Positions 24,568 through 37,898 are shown, numbered from the stretch's first letter. The stretch: 64,000 nucleotides of DNA from Cyclina sinensis (GCA_012932295.1 JAAONU010000001.1:57881693-57945692); one strand, 5' to 3'. The notes: generated from the letters alone by a model not told the origin. Translations and numbers: made by a program.

Positions 24568-25480
24568 GCAGAACAGAACAGAAAATGTATAAGATAAAAT
24601 GAAATTAGAGCTATTAATACAACTTAATGTTTAACATATATTTCTGTTTATCTCTTTCTCTTTTCCAATTGTACATAACGACCTAACCTTAATTGTATTA
24701 TGTTTTCAGAAAATTTGACAAGATTATGATAATGGATGTTTGCATAGAAGGCTATTTACAAAAATAAGGTTTGAAAAATTCCTTTCTAATTTGTCTATAC
24801 TTGAGGCATACCAGTAGAAAATGATAGGGATCTTCAACCATGTCCATATTACACTGTCGACAGTGACATCTTTGTCATTCTGTGTTAGTTTATCGCCATG
24901 TCTCAACTGCTCAATTATTCGCGTATAATCTGAGTTTTGCTATGAGGATTTCATATTTATTATTCATGTTACTTTGATGATAATTTTCCATCTCAAACTC
25001 ATGCTTAAATGAACAGCAATGCAAAAGACTATTTGAATTGTTAATATGTGTGCACCAATATAATAATAAAGTTAATTACAATATAATAATATTGTTTGTT
25101 TAAAGATATTTATCATGAATATTATGCGTTGATTTATAAATAGATAGTTTATATCATATATTTTCTGTATGGCCCATAGATTCCCAAGACCTATTAGAAA
25201 TGGGATATGGTGCACCCAGTTTAACTTGTTGTAATGTATTTCATTTTTAAGTCTTAACAACATTTGATAAGTATTGATAATGAATGGATTTTTAAAATGC
25301 TTAACTGGCTTACTGTTTTCATGGGGTTTCGTGCCATTTCTCTGTATAGGCCATATAAATTGACCGATTGTTTTAATTTTTAGGATTCTTTTCCTGAGAA
25401 ATTTACAACTTGTTCAATAGGTTTAGCTTCATGGTAACCCCATACAGATGTATTGTAATTTAACACTGAACCTACGAGGC
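24568..25480 (-). mobile_element. LINE 3' fragment, minus strand, with (TTCTG)n tail
   Basis: The minus-strand 3' tail TTCTGTTCTGTTCTG lies at 24,569-24,583. About 160 bases further in, translation gives CHCRQCNMDMVEDPYHFLLV, then KYRQIRKEFFKPYFCK and a stop. Further upstream a GSVLNYNTSVWGYHEAKPIE-like segment (near 25,400-25,460) matches the C-terminal region of LINE proteins. Frames are broken. It interrupts the third repeat unit. Confidence 0.7.
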
Positions 25481-25753
25481 ATTCAAAAATTCTATTTTTT
25501 CAAAAGTTGGAAGGATACAATAAAGAGGTTTTGCAGCCCAAAATATGACTGTTTCGATAATTTAATCTGTGACATGTACCAAGACCCATTTTTAGTTGTT
25601 CGGGTCCTCAGACCCGGACAACTAGAGACGGTATTTCCAGGTCTTTCAGGTTTTTCGAAAACGATTTACTGCGAAAGAATTTCGTTTATAAATCGCCCAG
25701 TTTTGAAATGGTAAAAATCCTGTAGAAAAAAACAACCGAGACAATAGACTTAC

Positions 25754-25940
25754 TCCGGAACTCGGCAAATGTGGGTTTTTCCCAGCTAATCCGGGGGTAC
25801 AAACAAACTTTTACCGTTATGGCTTCACGGTGCACAACCCTTCACAAAAGGTTGATCAACGTGTTGCCTTGTTGTAACTGTAAAAGTTTGTTTGTACCCC
25901 CGGATTAGCTGGGAAAAACCCACATTTTCCGAGTTCCGGA
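25754..25940. mobile_element. Near-perfect inverted-repeat (MITE-like) element
   Basis: The arms 25,754-25,814 and 25,880-25,940 are 61 bases each and match at 60 positions by eye. They start TCCGGAACTCGG and include TTTTTCCCAGCTAATCC and GGGGGTACAAACAAAC. The loop is 65 bases. Such identity suggests a young insertion. Confidence 0.85.
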
Positions 25941-25944
25941 TAAC

Positions 25945-28570
25945 ATCTATTACTTGGCCAGTATTTCATGTGAAGGACATCCAAATCTAAGACTTTATTT
26001 GCCGTTTTAAAAACGTTTGAAGAGAAATATCGAGATCACGTGGTTTGATGTGCGGAACAGCGCGTAGGAGAAGGGTCTAACAATATAGCCCAACTTTCAT
26101 GCAAAAGATTTATCTATCTTCCTATTCTGTCAAACCCCTCGCGGGGACGTAGACAGTTTGTCCAATTATCCAATGACATAAATAACAGCGATCAACCAAA
26201 AGATTAATCAGATGAAATAACGTTCAAAGATTGTTTTCTTAAACTTTTACAGGAATACAAATTTCTCCAGGATTTACCGTTGTCATTTGTCACGGGATCA
26301 ACACCGCCAGTACGGTCGACGTCATTTTTTTGTGACAAAATCGAGGATGGTGAGATTTATGACGAAACATCTTACATATTGTTGTAAGTTTGAAGACATA
26401 TTTTAAATATATGTTATGCTCAAGTTTCAGATACAAATAATTACTACAACTTTTCTATGTAAATATAAAATAAACATGTTTGAGTACACAAAGATATGTT
26501 ACGTTTAAAACACTACACACTATAGGTAAACACAGTATAAATACATAGTGTCATTAAAAAATGGCAGTTTTTTTTAAAGAAAGCACCAACATAACATGAC
26601 CTGTGATAGCTTCCCACACATAGTGTGTGTATTCTAGTGGAAACAACTTACATTAAGTCACTTAAATCAACTTCACTAGTATGTACACGGGTTGTCTTTC
26701 TTGGATTTAATGACCAGCATCTAAACGGCTCGAGATTCTATATTTAGTCACAATGCTTCCAGACAACGGGAAATGCATAAAATGTTTCATTTAATATGAA
26801 ACCCTAATACTGCGATTCCTAACAATATATCATACATGTACTTTAAAACGTTGATCAAAATGCAGAACGTTAGGCGAACGATTTCGATTTGATTGAGCGA
26901 TATTTTTTTCCTACCGTCAAAAAGGTCTGTCTAACAAATTGACCTAATAACATACGTACTTATATCGCAGCCACTGGACTAGAAATGTTCATACAAAAGC
27001 GGAGTGACCACTTTCATTTTTTCTAAAAAAAAAAAAAAGGAGGCCATTACTAAGGGAGACAATCATTTGGGGTCGGGCAAAACAATCACCTCAGAACAAG
27101 CAGAACTGATCGACAACTGATAAAATTGGAGAAAAAAGAAAAGAGTAAAACATAAATAAAGTTTAATTTGAAAACTTGGTCACGTCAGGAGTAACCATTT
27201 CGCTTAGGGTAACTACTCCTGGCAAATAATGCTTGAACTTAGGTCGTCTGGTGACCCTTGTGCAACCAGGCAACTGACCTTACGACAGGAATTTGATTGA
27301 CGGGTCGTTCAGCCAGTAAATGAGCGAGGATCGATAAATCCCGCACTGACTGTCGAACATCGTACATCGTTCAAAACTGAAAGGAAAGAAGAAGATACTA
27401 ACAATGGAAGTGCACTGTCCATGCCGTCCATATCACGTAGACAAGAGAGTAGCTTACTTTATAATCGTCTGTGCAAAAGCTGTGAAACTCGTGCAACACT
27501 GTATTAACATTTGATTTCTATACATTGCTAACATATAGGATCCTCGAGCAAAATACGGGCCAGTCAAAGAAATATTGTAGTAACAGTAACAACCTGTAAA
27601 ATAACAGTTAATTCTGATTTGTCGCCTGTACAGAAAAAGAAACATTTGAAAGTCTGTGATCTAAGTCGGTTAGATATCTATTTTCTGTTTATTGCGTCAT
27701 GGTGTCACGAAATGTTTTCTAAACAAATGATGAAATTCATCTGAGAGAAATGAGAAGTGCGGTGTTTTTTTTTTTTCTTTTTTACTTTGAATGGAGTAAA
27801 GTGACCCTGAGATCATTTCCTTTATGTTGGTTACATAGCGGTTTGGAACGTCTATCTATGAAAGGAATGCCTGTGCTGAGACTGATGTTGTGGAACGTTT
27901 CACGTGGTACAGCAAGCACCTGCTCCGGGGATACCATATTCTATATTGTGTTAATAAATAATTGATTTGATATAGGCCCTGGTATTTGTTTGAAGGCAGT
28001 TGTATTGGACCCGAGGCCGAGGGCTAATACGACTGTCCCAAGGACAGAAAAAAACCCCAGCAAATCGGCTTTTCACACAAATATCGTACTAAAACCGTGT
28101 TCCAGCCTTTTTGGTGGCCATTTCGTACTGCTGAACAGTATAAAAGTCCATAGAAAATTTTCAAATATTATTAAAACCCGATGCTTTCACTTTGGGGAAA
28201 ATGGCTGCCATTTAAAATTGAATTCTGTATCTGTAAGCCAATCAAATTGAGCTATAAGAGGGCCAATATCAAAATCGTTTATCCGGCCCAAGGGCCGATC
28301 AGTGTTATTGATATTGTCCCTGATATTCAGAAAGTCCACATTTTATTTAGTCAGGCGTCTAGTATGTTATAGGGCGGATAATTAATTGTTATGAAATAAT
28401 TAACTGGAATTCCCTAAGTAGACGTTTACGAAAAATGAATTTTTCCGCGTAATGTGACCTACGCAAGATGTTTTTTTATTTTATTTTATTTATTTTTTTT
28501 GTCTGTCAGATAACAAAGACCACCTGCAGTAACGATGGAGAGTAGAAAACAACTTTTTAAATTCTACCGT
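25945..28570. other. Gene-free stretch
   Basis: No supported exon. A small palindrome-rich segment near 28,006-28,035 (GTATTGGACCC...GGGCTAATAC) and repeated GGCCCAAGGGCC / GGCCCGGGGCC motifs near 28,285 and 28,990 suggest a decayed element split by the SINE at 28,574. Confidence 0.35.
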
Positions 28571-28573
28571 TCA

Positions 28574-28868
28574 ATCTATCTATCTATCTATTTGAGCTTA
28601 TTTATCGTCTGTACCGGTTGCCCATATGACCAACGCCCCCTGAAGAGATTAGTGATTTTATGTTGTAGGGGTAGTGCAAGATACAGAAAGCATCCCATTC
28701 CAGAGACACCCTGGTTCTTTTGCATGCTCAGTTTGTAGCACTGATACATGGGACCTCGGTTAAACGTCTCATCCGAAAGACTATTAGTAATGTTAGTGGA
28801 GGAGCAGAGGATCGAACTCGGGACCCCCTGGTTTACCAGTTCAGCGCGTTACCACTGGACCACATCCG
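28574..28868 (-). mobile_element. tRNA-derived SINE (GGTCCAGTGGTAACGC family), copy 2
   Basis: On the minus strand it starts with TGGTCCAGTGGTAACGC, then a B-box-like GAGTTCGATCC. The body contains CACTAACATTACTAATAG, and the 3' end is a (GATA)n tail (plus-strand TCTATCTATC at 28,574-28,590). It is closely similar along its whole length to 58,517-58,793. Confidence 0.8.
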
Positions 28869-28979
28869 CTTCTACCTCAACTGTGAACGAGCTGCTTTAG
28901 TATGCAAATTGTCAACACTTAAAACAAAATGGTTGCCGTTTCCCCGATCAGCCAATGGAATCTTTCAAAATTTATAGCT

Positions 28980-30820
28980 AATCACTTTCCGGCCCGGGGC
29001 CGCTGACTCTATAGATATAGAGGAAGCTGTAGTAATCTTGGACGTGGTCGGTGCCCCTTTATAGGGCTAATAATATTTAGTTATTTAATAAAGTTATTTA
29101 ATAAATGCCATTATTGAATAAGAACAATCTCTATGATGATTTTATAAAATTAAATAGAAATTAAAGACTATGTTACAAATATGCTGAAACGTTTTTTTCT
29201 ACGTTTGGTTTGTTTTTGTTGTTGTGTGTGGGTTTTTTTCTTGTCAAATTTATGAAACTTTTGTCATTTTAGCATTTAAATAATTATTTTGATTAAGAGA
29301 ACCTTATATTGAAATATAAGTCGGAAAGTGTATAGACGGTAAACATAAATGCTGTAGAACCATGTTTCTTAAATTCTTTCTGCTATTTTTGTTTAATATC
29401 GACACAGTTCTTTTCTTTTAAAAGTAACGAAATAATGTATAGTCTTAAAAATATCCTACTTCAAAACATTACATTACGGGCGTTTTATCACTAAGAAGAT
29501 TTTTTAAGCGCCTTGAATTTCACTGTATTTTCTGATCATTACTTCATCAGGTTGGAATTGTAATTTCAGTATTTAGTAAATTCTGTTCAAGTCCGAACCT
29601 TAAGTATATTTTTGATGATATAACTTTAGAATTTTATTAGTTCTTAGCATTGCGTTGAAGTCGTTGCAGAAAAAAAGCCCGTGTTTGTCTTCTTGGAAAC
29701 GAGCGTAACAAAAGTTGAGAATCTTTTCTGATAACGTTAAACCATTTTTTTCTTCAGACACAAAAACATCTATTTTCTATTTGTTTGAAAATAATTCGTA
29801 CACTACATTTCAAGAATGTAAGAATACTCGGGACTGTGGAAAGTCTGTTCGTATGGCGTTTTCTTTATTCTCTCATTCCCAAATCATCGAGATCATTTAT
29901 TACCAATGTGCAATAGTTTTATTGTTGTTGTTCTTGTTGTTGTTGTTGAAATCTACTCTGAAAGAAGTAAACAACGCATTTAGCAGGAATATAATTAATA
30001 TTAATCAAAGTATTCACTACATGACGCACGACGCGAATTTTGAACTTCATCAAAAGTCCCGATATTCCTCGAAATTGTAAGTCGTTAAATTAACAAGAGA
30101 AGTAGTTACAGCCCCAAGAATTAACTTATTTTTATTTTAAGTTAAATTAGTATTTTGGTGATATCTTACCTGAATAGTCAGGAAGGAATGTCATCTTCGT
30201 TCGGCATTAGCGCAACACTGCCTTTCATAACCTATGTCGGCGATAAAAAGAGTGACTTCCCTTGATTAAGGGAGCCGCTGAGGTGTGTGTTTAATGACGC
30301 CTGATACGCTTTCATTTTTCTCAATAGGATATTTTTTGTTATTGTTGTTGTTTGATAAACTGGCTGTGTCGTTAGTAACAGACAGTAAATGACATATGAA
30401 ATGCGAGGTGCAGCAAATTCGGCTTCACATGTTTAAGGATGTTGCATTTTCTAATCAACCAAACGTAGATTTCAATGGTTCATAAATATCACTTTACAAT
30501 GCGTACTGCAGAGCTGAAAGTACCAATGTCATTTTAGGTGTAAATTTTGGAGTACATGCCTATCTCGAAATGTTATAGGTCTTTTGTGACACTTTTTAAT
30601 TCGACAAACATACTTAGGTTATCTAGTAAAAACATACTTAGTGTTACTAGTATAAAATGTATTAAAAAAGGTTCAAAACTAATTACAAACAAAGAAAATA
30701 AATATAAAATTCAAAGTGTGTTTTACTTTTCCGTGTAGCATTGGCGCACTTTGTTGAGTTCTTTAGTAAACAAATCTGCGAAGTAAAATCGAGATAACCA
30801 GTTTATTTTAAAACAAAACA
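28980..30820. other. Gene-free stretch before the second fucosyltransferase
   Basis: AT-rich, with (TTG)n runs near 29,925 and 30,338. The last part is probably 3' UTR of the minus-strand fucosyltransferase. No other feature is supported. Confidence 0.35.
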
Positions 30821-30826
30821 TAGGTT

Positions 30827-32173
30827 TTATCTAAATTCTTTAATGTCGTTCACAGCATAACACGAACCAAGCCAGTCACTAACACTACCATACGTTTTTC
30901 TGTTTTTGTCCAATTTATTAAGCTTTTCACAAATACTACAGGCTGCGTCTCTGTACATAAAATCTCTTTCGTATACTTTATAACTGTCTTTTATCTTCAG
31001 ATATTTTATATATTCTTCCTCGTTTGACCCTAATTCGTGCATAAACTTTGCTAACGCCTTGACAGAAGGAAAGTCAGCTGTATTTATGAAAGAGCCCTTT
31101 GGTAGATATTTATCATAGTCTCCCTTGCCGCGAACAATAGTTATCACGTCCATTTTGTAATAATAAAAGAATTTTTCAGTCATATATTCATTACAAAATG
31201 AATTTTCAAAGCCAAGATAGAACTTGTAATTGTTGCTAATAAATTTCTTCAGGTCTGGAGGAGGTTTCATTCCACAAGCACCAACAATGTCAACCTTGGC
31301 GTACTTGTTTAGTAAATTTACATACTTTTCCCTTTCAGAAAATGTGCTGCAGTGGCTAACAGCCCATGCTGCTAGTTTACTTTTCCCCCTGAAAATCGCT
31401 GAATAATTCTTCTTCGGTATGACATCTTTGGTGACAAGTGTCCCATAGGGATGGAAAATATCCGCGTCAGTCCTGTACGTCCACGACCAATTAAACACAT
31501 TATGCCACTCTGGATTCATGAACGGTCTTTTAACCAGTTTTACGTGAACCGGCGATTCAAGAGTGAAAAATATCCATGCTTGATTGGGATTTCTCATATT
31601 TCTCGAAACTGGGGGTTTGTAGTCCATACCACTGTCTGCTAACGAAAAAACTACGGCATCACTTTTATGAAAGTGTTTCTGACTGAAGGAGACACGACAA
31701 TTTTTATATTCGCACTGCTCCATGTTGAAGTCTGCAAACCATCCATTGAGCCACCCTGGTGGATTCCACCACAGTATAGTTTTATTTTTCATTTCTCCTG
31801 TTGTATTTAAATGCAACTTTATATCGATATATGGCGATTTCTGTTTCCAACTACTTGAGTTACTTCCTTGTTAACTTTTGTTACTGGTTCCTTAAAATTG
31901 TCTTCTTTAATAGAAACATCTAAATGTTTATTTTCCTCAGCGTTCTTAACTTCTTCTAAATCATCTGCATATTCCGGAGGACTGGAAACTATAGGAATAT
32001 ATAACTTTGTCGGCTGTTTCTGGATTTTTTAAACTTGTTGCATACTCATTCCTGGCACCAAACACATCATCCGAAAATGTTCTACAGAGGTACAACAACA
32101 AAATAATTGCTGCAAATGTCAGAAAAACAAGTAGTCCCCGAAAATGTAATCCAACGGAAGCTGCAGCTGGCAT
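30827..32173 (-). CDS. Alpha-1,3-fucosyltransferase (GT10), second paralog; stem disrupted, possible pseudogene
   Basis: The catalytic domain (30827 to about 31870) is open and closely resembles the unit A paralog. It has WSWTYRTDADIFHPYG, the canonical signature FYLGFENSFCNEYMTEKFF, and the SFINTADFPSVKALAKF and Cys-rich C-terminal segments. The N-terminal part starts at ATG 32173 (MPAAASVGLHFRGLLVFLTF, then a membrane segment), with an acceptor TAG at 32175-32177 one base before the exon, as in the paralog. These two parts share a frame but are separated by in-frame stops near 31961 and 31877. Between them a different frame is open for about 65 codons with hydrophilic stem-like sequence (EYADDLEEVKNAEENKHLDV). 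This fits two compensating frameshifts, one plausibly at the A6 tract near 32026-32031, or assembly errors. A short intron is possible but less likely. If functional it would be a Golgi fucosyltransferase. Confidence 0.8.
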
Positions 32174-32640
32174 TCTAAAAATAGAACAAACATGAATTAA
32201 CTGCGCAAGAAAATATAAAATATGCAAACATTAGTCACAGGATTAAGGGGCGGGGAATAAATGAAAATGAATCTGTACCTTGGATTACAACCGAAGACAA
32301 AATTGCCGAACGTCTGTATGGAACAGTGTTCTTGGCAATAAGAAACAAATTGATTAGTAGGTTGTCTCTTGGGATTGTTAGTAATCTTTGTACCTTATTG
32401 TTCACCACTTAGTTTAGATATGTGTTACTGTATAAATGGCAAAATGACATTGTTTACACTTCGCTTGTAAACGAGCCACAGTTCCAAACAATATGCAGCG
32501 CCAAAAATGACATTGCAGAAGGCTAAGTCACATGATCAAATATGAAATGCAAGAAAGGCAAAAGCGAAAATCAAAATTAATTAATTTATAAATAAGAATC
32601 ACTTACCTGAGAATCCTTTATGCGTTTTAATAATGGATAA
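32174..32640 (-). other. 5' splice acceptor and possible noncoding exon of second fucosyltransferase
   Basis: The acceptor TAG (32175-32177) follows a T-rich run and leaves one base before ATG 32173. A consensus donor CAGgtaagt lies near 32,608-32,618, which would give an intron of about 430 bases. The short stretch on the exon side resembles the donor region of the unit A paralog (both contain TTATGCG on the plus strand). The layout is inferred from splice consensus alone. Confidence 0.4.
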
Positions 32641-35600
32641 AATACAAATCAATAATCGATTTCATTGCCGCCAGCAATTTCTACATGTCCATATGATAAC
32701 GGAAGAGGACACTTGACTACTGCTTAAGGCTAAAAAGAAATACAAACAGGAAGTAATTAGAATGTGATTCATTTAAATATAGTGTATATCTCTTGAAAGT
32801 TATGGCTAGAATGTAAATTTACATTTAAAGCAATGACTACTCGTATTCACTTATCAACATGCACAAATGTCATCAAGTTCAGACTTTGCATTTCAAAATT
32901 TATCTATCTTTACATGAAAGGTAACCCTTAACAAGACAAATGTCATTGATGTTTACTGTTTACAAACTTCTTGAAAGAATTGGATAAATGCGTGTGTTCA
33001 TTATCTCCAGTTTATTTTAGTTTTCACTGAATACAATGAACTATGCAAAAAAGATATAGCCATAAACAACCGTTAATTTCCTCTTTACTTAGAGGATAAA
33101 CTTAAAACTTTAAAATAGATCTCATTGAAGTTTCTAATTCATTTCTAGAAAACATCAACTGAACACTGTTTTTTTCACATTTCTTGAACAGAAGCTTTGT
33201 TAGTATTTACTGTTTCTGAAATTTGCACCACTTATGTGGATACAAAAAAATAATTCTTTGAGAAATATTTTAAACAGTTATTTATACTTGGCTACTGCTG
33301 CAATCCTCTCAACACAGTATGAACTATCGTAAATTTGTTATATATCTTTTTATTTCAACAGATAAAATGTTTATTGCAGAAGGACTTGATAAAGCACCTT
33401 TTTCATCAGAGACTGTGACATTTTAAGGTTTTTTTTCTGTTTCTTTTTATGCAAGTTTTATCTTTGCAACACCTTGCCATGCAAACTAGTGAAGTCAAAC
33501 ATGCGTCTTTGATAGAATTCATCGTCTGCATAACAATATATGTTCACAGTGAATATTCCTTGTTCAGGTTTTCATAACGACAAAATGAATTAGAGGGGTG
33601 GGGGCGGGGGGGCGGAGTCTAGCATTCAAAGGTAAAGAGCTGAAGGCTCCTGAATCACAAACTTACAAGACGCGACAGTTTCTTACAAAGGAAGGCGGTC
33701 AAGTTATGGTCACTTTAACGAACACTTTTCTTTATAGAGAACGCATTCAACCCCAGATAAACTTAATGCAAACTCCAATAGACTCTGAATGACTGCACTT
33801 AAAATAGTTTGTGAAACAGTTGAGATAAAGAATTTCTAATCTATCGTACCATAGATTAAGATAAAGAAATCTCACATTCATTTTATTAATCAAGTACTTG
33901 GCGTTTTCTGCTGATTCAGCGTCAATATTTCTTAAAGTTTACTTCTTATGTGTCTTAAACATGAACATTTTATCGAGGAAGTTGTCATAGAAATTCAAAA
34001 TCCAGCAAGCTTTTGAAAGATGTTCGATATGGTATTTCAACATCGTTCATACGTAAAATAACTATCTATATGTCCTTGAAGTCAATAAAGAAATTGCCAT
34101 AGGTAATAAAGCTATAACCTGAAGCACTAAACACTGAATGCTAGGCCAGTTTTGTTACCTTGACCTCTAAAGGAGTGATCTGTATTATGACACACATACA
34201 CACACATTGCTTACATTAATTTAAAACTGACATCATGTTTAATAGAATAACCTGTAAAAATATGGAGCTCTTTACACAAATTTACAGTTTGATATTTTTC
34301 AAGCTGACTGAAGTACACGATGTAACTACATGTACGGTTAGATCTGAAGGCGACTCATTCAATTCAATACAGCTCTACCCAGCGTCTAGCACCGGCTTGT
34401 GGGATTACTCCCTGAACTACGGACGAGTGTGGCATGCAATTAAATTGCATATATTAAACACTTACATTAAGAGAAATTTAGCAATGCCAAACTTACAATT
34501 TTTGCATAAATGTTTCCTTCCATAACAATGCACCTGATTAATTTTCATGTCACATCGAATACGCTATCAGCTAAGACCTACTGCACTAGCAAGCAGAGGG
34601 CATAAGTTTTATTCGAGCAGTAATCTTTATTTCAGATCTCTTATGCAAGCAACTGCACGAAAGTTCTATGCTGGTAAATGTTATCATAACGCTCCAAGTT
34701 TATTTTATGGGTGCGTAGGAAGCAGAACATACTTTCATCATGTGAAGGTTTCAATTTAATGGTATTTTTGTACCGTAAGAATATTTACTCAGAATACACA
34801 AAAATAGTGAAAAATGGTAGGTTTCATTCAAAACAAAAGAGCCAGTAGGTAAGTCCGTTATCATTCTCGGAAAGGTCTGCATGGTGTTTATAGACCTGTG
34901 AGGGGATTTGGAAATCTTGTTCTCTACGCTCGCTCGGTTCACAAATCTCTGCAGACCTCTTCCTCGAACGTTAAGTTCTATAACTTTTATCCCAGCTAGA
35001 CTTCATTTACCTGTACACACGACGCGTTAATGTTCAGTGTGTAAACTTGTATAGCATGTTTAAATCTTGAATATCTTAAAATATTTTTGTTTCTTAGGAT
35101 AAATTAATTCTCCTTCGATAATATAAGTTTATTAAAGTTTCGGTTTGTATTTTTCTAAATGAATATTAATTATTGAGTATGAGCATGGTGACGAAAATAT
35201 TCAAGTAAATGGGCCTGTTTATTTTGGCGTGTCAGTATCTATCAAATGTAAAAAGTAGTTAAAATAATTCAAGTGACGTCTTGAGCATATTCTGAGATAT
35301 TTTTGTGTTGGTTCAGAATATCGCTATAACGTACGCGGAGGAGAGATACTGACCCTATACAAAATATTACACAATGTCTCGACTTCGCGTACAATTAGTT
35401 GGACTAATGTAAAAAGCTACTGGAAAATTTCCCCACACATACAATTATCTCAATATTTTACAAGATTTCCTCAATTAACTGTGACGTTTATGGCAGAAAA
35501 CGACCGAGTTATTTGGGATCCCAGTTAAATATAATGATTTTCACATTTGTTCAAATGGTCAAAAATAGAAACTGATTTACCTTCAAAGACTTGAAAGCTA

Positions 35601-36910
35601 GGTACTGATTGACTGACTGAAAGGCCATGAGAAGGTGACCTTATTTAGGTGACATTCAGATCCTAATAGCAGAGCGTTATTTAGGAGTGGTTTTAATCAG
35701 ACTGGATAATTTTGAAGCTTTCATAGAAATATTTTTTTTTGTTAAAAACAACAACAACAACAAAACACACAAAAACCTAGAAGTTTTCTTAAAATGCCTT
35801 TACTGGGCTATATGCATAAACGACTTTTTGGAATTTCATTTACATAGAACAAGACATACAAAAAATATTCTTATCATGTATTTGACTGCTCGAATTTATG
35901 TTACTCGTTTTTGAAATAGCAGGTTGGACGTAGCTAGGGCTATATGTTAGTAGAACACAGTTCTATAAAACTTCTTTGAATAGCATGGCGTGTAAATCGC
36001 ATAAAATCGCATAACCTTTTAGCAGTTATGATTCTTCGGATGTACGGTATCATATTCGTCATCCAACTTGTAAATATCTGCTTCAGTAGGTTTGAACTTT
36101 AAAAGAAAATATTCTACTCAGTTTGATATGACAGGAAAAAAGTCAATTATGAGGATGGGCTTGAATTTGCAAGAATTAGGATAACTAATAAAATAATAAT
36201 ATATATTTATGGGCATCTGTTTCTAGTGCAGCACTGAGCCTCTGGATTATGTATGAGAAAATATTTAAGTAAAATCAAGGTTGACTGAAAAGGGCAATTT
36301 TATTTTGCCGAAAACAATATAATAATTATATACATATATATTAATTTTCCATAACTGGGTGAAAAATACCGCCAAGCTAATTAGAGAAATATGTAAAATG
36401 GTAGAAAATATAACCTCATCTAAATATAGCGGTATACATATAGATAAGCAAGGATAATCAATTTACATGCTCTACAACATTGTAATGTTTTACTACCAAA
36501 TTCCTGTCAATAAAATGAGTAAAATATGATCAAATTAAAGAAATAAACACTGAGCAAGTGAGGCGTGCTATGCTATTCACGTCAAGATTATTATTATTTT
36601 TTTTTTTTTACAAGAAAGGGAGATGCCGTTACCAGATTGGCTAAACGAGAGCACGTGGTGCAAAGGGTGCTCTCCGATTGGCTTCTACCGAAATACATAT
36701 ATTAGCTTAAATTTGAAACCCCTGTGATTTACCCAAATGTTAAATAATGACATAAATTATTTTATGGGCCTATAAAACATATGTATAATACAAAGAAATG
36801 TCTAAGCTTTTCACTTTGTATCTAATGCCAGTGAAAGAACAACTGCAAAACAGGTGATGAACTTAAACACAAACCTGTGACTGAGAAAAACTATCAAAAT
36901 TGCATGAGAT
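32640..36910. other. Gene-free stretch
   Basis: No exon, RNA gene or clear repeat was recognised. It contains a G-rich run at 33,595-33,613 and a (CAA)n run near 35,749. It may include promoter sequence of the second fucosyltransferase at its left end. Confidence 0.35.
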
Positions 36911-36917
36911 TATTTAA

Positions 36918-37782
36918 CCCCGAGGGGGGGGGGGGGGGGGGGGGGGGGCACTCGCTATATATTGGGTGGTGGGGAGGTTCTGACAAACGGGGGTATATTT
37001 TTCATATTTTTGTCTACAATGGGGTATGTCATTTTTACTGTGTCTCTGAAGGGGTCTGTAAAATCTAGTCTCTAATGGGGTTATAATTAGCAAAGATAAT
37101 TCTACCATGGGGTTGTAATTGAATCTTAATCATAGCAGGTCAGCATCTTTATTGGATTATAACAGTACCCTGTCATTTTAGAGCTTATCTCATAATTATT
37201 ATATAAATTACATCCCTTATCACAATCTCTAAGTATTGCACAGCAGGAAATAACATCTGAAACACACTACAAGCAGTCCATGGCATGCATATTGTCTTAT
37301 ATCCATTTACTTGACATGAAATGGACAAGGGTATTTATACATGTGCATGGAATAATATTAATCATTTTACCTCGAATTGCTTTGAAATTTTGAATGATAT
37401 TTTTTTGTTGCTAAAATAGAATTTGGTATTCAGGTTAATAACCAACCTGTGCAAGCCACTGTTGTTGCACCACCCAGACAAGAAAGTGTTGAAAGGCGGT
37501 CAATGAGAGCAAGGACTGTCTTTGAGTTTACGTCTTAATTTATCTTGTTAAAATAAAATTATGCTTCATACTGTCTTAAAATTTTATGATATAAATGTAT
37601 AAACACCTGAAAAAGGGGTGTATGATTTTGCATGTTGGCATACAATGGGGTTTCTATGATGCCTAAAAAGTCTACAATGGGGTTGCGTATTCAGGAAAAA
37701 GTAGTCTACAATGGGGTCGGGGTTCAAGACCTCTATCCGAACCCCCCCGCCAAAAATTTTTTAAGTACCCCCCCCCCCCGGG
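36918..37782. mobile_element. 865-bp element with poly-G / poly-C termini
   Basis: TATTTAA occurs on both sides (36,911-36,917 and 37,783-37,789). Inside, the left end is CCCCGA followed by 25 G, and the right end is 12 C followed by GGG, so the ends are inverted copies. Both ends also carry several TACAATGGGGT-like motifs. No transposase frame is present. Confidence 0.65.
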
Positions 37783-37898
37783 TATTTAACACTGAACATG
37801 CTGAAATTTTGTAATGGATTTGGTCGGCTTTGAATTTGGAACAGTCCATTCAAAATTTAAGGGATTTCAATATCAAAATACAAAAACGGAGCTACCAA

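Larger units (their letters stand above)
23215..32640. repeat. Third unit, recognisable to 24,560; second fucosyltransferase further on
   Basis: Homology to units A and B is clear from 23,115 to 24,560, where a LINE fragment interrupts. Beyond that I could not align noncoding sequence to unit A, but a GT10 paralog lies at a similar offset from the unit start (about 7.6 kb, against 8.3 kb in unit A). Assigning the gene to this unit is inference. Confidence 0.45.

Noticed and set aside
31860..31990. Short intron joining the membrane and catalytic parts of the second fucosyltransferase
   Set aside because: Donor and acceptor consensus are weak, and the interval is open in another frame with stem-like composition, so frameshifts fit better. 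Not fully excluded.
36877..37108. Frames with poly-Gly or poly-Pro on both strands
   Set aside because: They are translations of the G25 run in the repeat element.
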